Part shown: piece by piece, positions 61,612 to 64,000 of the stretch
How positions within the stretch are numbered: position 1 is the stretch's first letter
How the letters are laid out: each line of letters begins with the position of its first letter
Source: Bradyrhizobium sp. Ash2021
Lineage (GTDB): Bacteria > Pseudomonadota > Alphaproteobacteria > Rhizobiales > Xanthobacteraceae
Assembly: GCF_031202265.1 (NCBI RefSeq)
Contig: NZ_CP100604.1
Location: 2,710,501 to 2,774,500 of the forward strand
DNA: 64,000 nucleotides
Direction of reading: 5' to 3'
Notes under the pieces: generated by a model
Seen by the model: only the letters and a program-made list of their open reading frames with translations
Databases searched by the model: none
Told to the model about the DNA's origin: nothing
Translations under genes and position numbers: made by a program

Positions 61612-61995
61612 ATGCCAAGCCCCCGTTCTTCGACCAATGCTTCAACTGGGCTTCCGCCCCTGATTGCAGCCTTTGTCGAGGCAACGAACAGCTCCGACCT
61701 GGAGCGGTTGATGGTCACTTTTTCCGACGACGCGCTCGTCAACGATCAGCTGCGGGACTACTGGGGCAAAGCGGCCATCAGGGACTGGGCAGAACGGGAC
61801 ATCATCGGCGAAAAACTGACGATCGCAGTTACGAAAATCGTGAGGCACTACGGCAACTTTATTGTGACGGCCGATGTTGATGGAAATTTCGACAAACGCG
61901 GTTTGCCAGACCCGCTCGTCTTGGCCTTTTATTTCACGCCTCATGACGATGTCATCATCGAATTGATCATCTTGCGCAATCGCCGCGATATCTGA
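61612..61995 (+). CDS. NTF2/SnoaL-like protein of the accessory region
   Basis: A 127-residue single-domain protein of the nuclear transport factor 2 / SnoaL superfamily: N-terminal PPLIAAFVEATNSSDLERLM, then VTFSDDALVNDQLRDYWGKAAI and a strand-rich half VTADVDGNFDKRGLPDPLVLAFYF. I chose the ATG at 61612 (MPSPRSS); an earlier in-frame ATG at 61573 is possible, as no Shine-Dalgarno is strong. It is the second such protein in the window but not closely similar to that at 6160. It may act with the following SDR-type reductase, but this is inference from proximity only. Confidence 0.72.
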   Translation: MPSPRSSTNASTGLPPLIAAFVEATNSSDLERLMVTFSDDALVNDQLRDYWGKAAIRDWAERDIIGEKLTIAVTKIVRHYGNFIVTADVDGNFDKRGLPDPLVLAFYFTPHDDVIIELIILRNRRDI

Positions 61996-62278
61996 CGACC
62001 GGACCGACCCTCATCTGGCGCCTCGGCTCCTCGCTATGAGCGGCTGGCTGCCGCACGCCCGCACCCCACACGATTAACAACCTCTTATAACGTTTAACTC
62101 GCCTTGGAGGTGAAGATCGCGCAACGCTTGCCCATGCAGTCAGGTTCTTCGGAGCTGCCATCTGCAGAGAACGCTCATGCGCGAGACGATGGACCATTTC
62201 GCGGCGGCGGAACGCAACGAGGGTTTCAGCAGAGCCGCCTCGCCGCGCGACCGGGCTCTTCATTGTGCACCAAGCGAT

Positions 62279-62450
62279 GTGACGCGTGCTGGACGGAGAG
62301 AGAGCGAACGACGGCGAGCACCGCGGAAGAAGAGAAAAGAGAGTGCAATCAAGAGGAAAGTATCATGAGCAATTCAGGCATGATCACGCTCGTCCACCAA
62401 CTTATCGGCTCGGATCGGACATCAGAATCATCGCCTTTCTGAAAAGGAAG
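62279..62450 (+). repeat. Direct repeat copy 1 before the SDR gene
   Basis: GTGACGCGTGCTGGAC ... GACGGCGAGCACCGCG ... ATCAAGAGGAAAG ... ATCATGAGC ... CATGATCACGCTCGTC ... TCGGATCGGAC. Copy 2, diverged, is at 63589-63766. The region 61996-62278 before it carries no convincing gene. Confidence 0.75.
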
Positions 62451-62482
62451 CTCACCTCATCAAACAACGAGGTCTTGAAGTC

Positions 62483-63679
62483 ATGAACGCGACCAATCAA
62501 AGCAAGATCGTTCCAGACAAGGTGCTGGTCACGGGTGCAAGTGGCCTGCTGGGGGTCGCCGCGATCGAGAAGTTTCTCTCCGCCGGCTGGGAGGTGGTCG
62601 GCGTCTCACGCCGCAAGCCCGAGCTGCCGAGCGGCCGGGATGTTGAGTTTCTGTCGGTCGATCTGCGGGACGAGGAGACGGCCCGCGTCGCGTTCGAGCC
62701 GCTGACTGACATCACGCACATCGCCTACACGGCCCTGCACGAGAAACCCGAGCTGGTCGCTGGCTGGTCGAGCAAGGAACAGATCGAGACCAACAACGCC
62801 ATGCTGCGCAACGTCGTGGAACCCATCGTTCGCACCGCGTCCAATTTCCAGCATATCAGCATCCTGCAGGGAACGAAGGTCTACGGCGTGCACCTGCACC
62901 CGATCCCTATCCCGGCCCGCGAACGCGATGCCCGCAGGGACCACCAGAACTTCTTTTTCGACCAGGAAGCCTATGTGCGTGAGAGGGGCGCCCGGCACGG
63001 CTTCAGCTACACGGCACTGCGTCCGCAGCTCGTCACCGGTCCCACCCCAGGTGCTTTGAACGTTCTCCCTGCCATCGGTGTCTACGCAGCGATCCGTCGC
63101 GAGAAGGGCGAACCGTTCGGATTTCCTGGCGGTCCGTCGTTCGTCTGGGAAGCCGCCGATGCAGACCTCGTGGCCGACGTGATGGTCTGGGCTGCGCACT
63201 CGCCCAAGGCGGCGAACGAGGCGTTCAACATCACCAATGGCGACGTGTTCGAATGGCGCAATGTGTGGCCGGCCCTGGCCGAAACCCTCGGTGTCGAAAC
63301 CGGGCCTGACATGCCAATGAGTGTGACGGCCTACCTCGAGGAAAACGCGGATATCTGGGACCGGATCGTCGCGAAGTACGATCTTCGCTCGCGGAGCTTA
63401 CGGGAACTGGTTGGCCAGGGGGACCAGCACGCGGACTTCGCGTTCGCCTACGGCGCCCCGGAAGGACCTCGGGCATTCGTGAGTACCGTCAAGCTGCGCC
63501 AGGCTGGGTTCACAAAGACGATTGACACCGAGGACGCCTTCCGGAACGCGCTGCAGTTCCTGATCGACAACAGGCTTCTGCCGCCCGCCGTGACTCGTGC
63601 AGGACAGAGAGGGAGCGAAGGACGGCGAGCACCGCGCGAGGAAAGGAAAGGGAGCGCGATCAAGAGGACTGTTTCATGA
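62483..63679 (+). CDS. PRISE-type NAD(P)H-dependent SDR reductase
   Basis: A 398-residue atypical short-chain dehydrogenase similar to plant progesterone 5-beta-reductase / iridoid synthase-like proteins (PRISE). The dinucleotide motif VLVTGASGLLGVAAIEKFLS is at residues 13-32. The PRISE signature appears as ILQGTKVYGVHLHP (about 130-143), replacing the usual YxxxK. Ketone or enone reduction is a family inference. The reading frame runs on for about 30 residues (VTRAGQRGSEGRRAPREER ...) into a copy of a direct repeat, so the true C-terminus of the family lies near residue 368. The ATG at 62483 follows a GAGG. Confidence 0.86.
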   Translation: MNATNQSKIVPDKVLVTGASGLLGVAAIEKFLSAGWEVVGVSRRKPELPSGRDVEFLSVDLRDEETARVAFEPLTDITHIAYTALHEKPELVAGWSSKEQIETNNAMLRNVVEPIVRTASNFQHISILQGTKVYGVHLHPIPIPARERDARRDHQNFFFDQEAYVRERGARHGFSYTALRPQLVTGPTPGALNVLPAIGVYAAIRREKGEPFGFPGGPSFVWEAADADLVADVMVWAAHSPKAANEAFNITNGDVFEWRNVWPALAETLGVETGPDMPMSVTAYLEENADIWDRIVAKYDLRSRSLRELVGQGDQHADFAFAYGAPEGPRAFVSTVKLRQAGFTKTIDTEDAFRNALQFLIDNRLLPPAVTRAGQRGSEGRRAPREERKGSAIKRTVS

Positions 63680-63766
63680 GCGATCCTCGCACCTCGCATG
63701 ATCACTCTCGTCAATCAACCTCTCGGCCCGGATCGGACGGCAGGATCATCGCTTCCCGGAAAGGGA
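63589..63766 (+). repeat. Direct repeat copy 2, overlapping the end of the SDR gene
   Basis: GTGACTCGTGCAGGAC ... GGACGGCGAGCACCGCG ... GATCAAGAGGAC ... TTCATGAGCGATCC ... CATGATCACTCTCGTC ... CCCGGATCGGACGG. It shares its order and most of its bases with 62279-62450; the spacing is about 1,310 bp. Confidence 0.75.
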
Positions 63767-63912
63767 TCTCTTCGAAGTCGTCGGGCCGATTTGTCGCCAA
63801 GAGATCCATTCCTGATCGGAATGGATGATATCGCTCCGTCGCGCCTGCCGCCGCGGCGGGGAATGGATGATGGTGCGGCCATGGTTTTGGTGCTCAAGAG
63901 AGGAGAAGAGAA

Positions 63913-64000
63913 ATGATCAACGGATTCACGCTTCACGAGACTGCTACCGCGCCCGCACCCTCGGCCGAGATTCTGAGCGGCGTCCAGAAGGCTTGGGGGT
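63913..64000 (+). CDS. Carboxymuconolactone decarboxylase / AhpD-fold protein, start only
   Basis: The first 29 codons, MINGFTLHETATAPAPSAEI and LSGVQKAWG, match the N-terminus of carboxymuconolactone decarboxylase-family peroxidase-related proteins, in which PxxAKPIL-like segments precede GFVPNL. A good GGAGAAG lies upstream of the ATG at 63913. The active-site CxxC region is beyond the window edge, so catalytic competence is not testable. Confidence 0.65.
   Translation, partial: MINGFTLHETATAPAPSAEILSGVQKAWG

Noticed and set aside
62177..62368. Forward frame of 63 codons ending in VTRAGRRESERRRAPRKKR
   Set aside because: It has no ribosome site or recognisable domain in its first half. 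The end is explained by the direct repeat shared with the SDR gene tail, so it is treated as repeat rather than gene.
63698..63916. Forward frame of 72 codons starting MITLVNQPLGPDRT between the SDR and the CMD-family gene
   Set aside because: Its first part is the direct repeat, also present at 62390 where the frame stops early. The rest is Arg/Pro-rich without a domain.

Overview
The window looks like chromosomal DNA of a Bradyrhizobium-type alphaproteobacterium (Nitrobacteraceae). Four things suggest this: high GC (about 64% by eye), a ccrM-type GANTC methyltransferase with GANTC sites at its start, an alphaproteobacterial SOS box, and intergenic spaces packed with short palindromic repeats typical of Bradyrhizobium/Rhodopseudomonas genomes. 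I place at least six repeat families (called A to F here), each seen two to five times.

Layout. 1-2.8 kb: a truncated DsbA-like gene, DUF721/DciA, mutY and a PaaI-type thioesterase. 2.9-7.9 kb: a flavin monooxygenase, two GSTs, and a LysR regulator divergent from an NTF2-like gene. 8-11 kb: ccrM with its control region, a zinc metallopeptidase and moaB. 11.4-18 kb: a MarR-GNAT fusion under a 42-bp palindrome, a GT2, an SOS-box-controlled radical SAM protein, VOC, GNAT, rnhB and GT39. 18-31 kb: housekeeping genes (family-4 UDG, ETF-QO, a TPR protein, ispE, a long-chain polyprenyl diphosphate synthase, DUF2007, a TrmN6-like methyltransferase, an S49 peptidase, glyQ, glyS). 31-46 kb: a methyltransferase, DUF1236, DUF3096, ppdK, a cell-wall hydrolase, MFS, acuI-like, a TetR/reductase pair and DUF2339. 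46-57.5 kb: a phosphatase, an HD protein, tag and ygfZ, then dihydroorotase, HAD, two Nudix genes, YedK/SRAP, GNAT, an FAD-linked dehydrogenase and Sua5. 57.54 kb: tRNA-Pro(CGG). From there to the end is a lower-GC accessory region with a degenerate gene-poor stretch, a winged-helix STAND regulator, an NTF2-like gene, a PRISE-type reductase bracketed by diverged direct repeats, and the start of a carboxymuconolactone decarboxylase-family gene.

DNA repair is a recurring theme: MutY, family-4 UDG, Tag, the SPL-like radical SAM protein, YedK/SRAP and Nudix hydrolases. Two of these proteins end in beta-clamp-binding-like peptides: QLSLF in the radical SAM protein and QGSLF in YedK. The UDG lacks two of the four Fe-S cysteines normal for its family. 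The most unusual coding observations are a large low-GC in-frame insertion in glyS and a genomic repeat that supplies about 35 residues at the N-terminus of the TrmN6-like protein. No CRISPR array, intact insertion sequence or complete prophage is visible. Starts were chosen from Shine-Dalgarno context, overlap with neighbours and family length. All functional assignments come from reading motifs, not from database searches.
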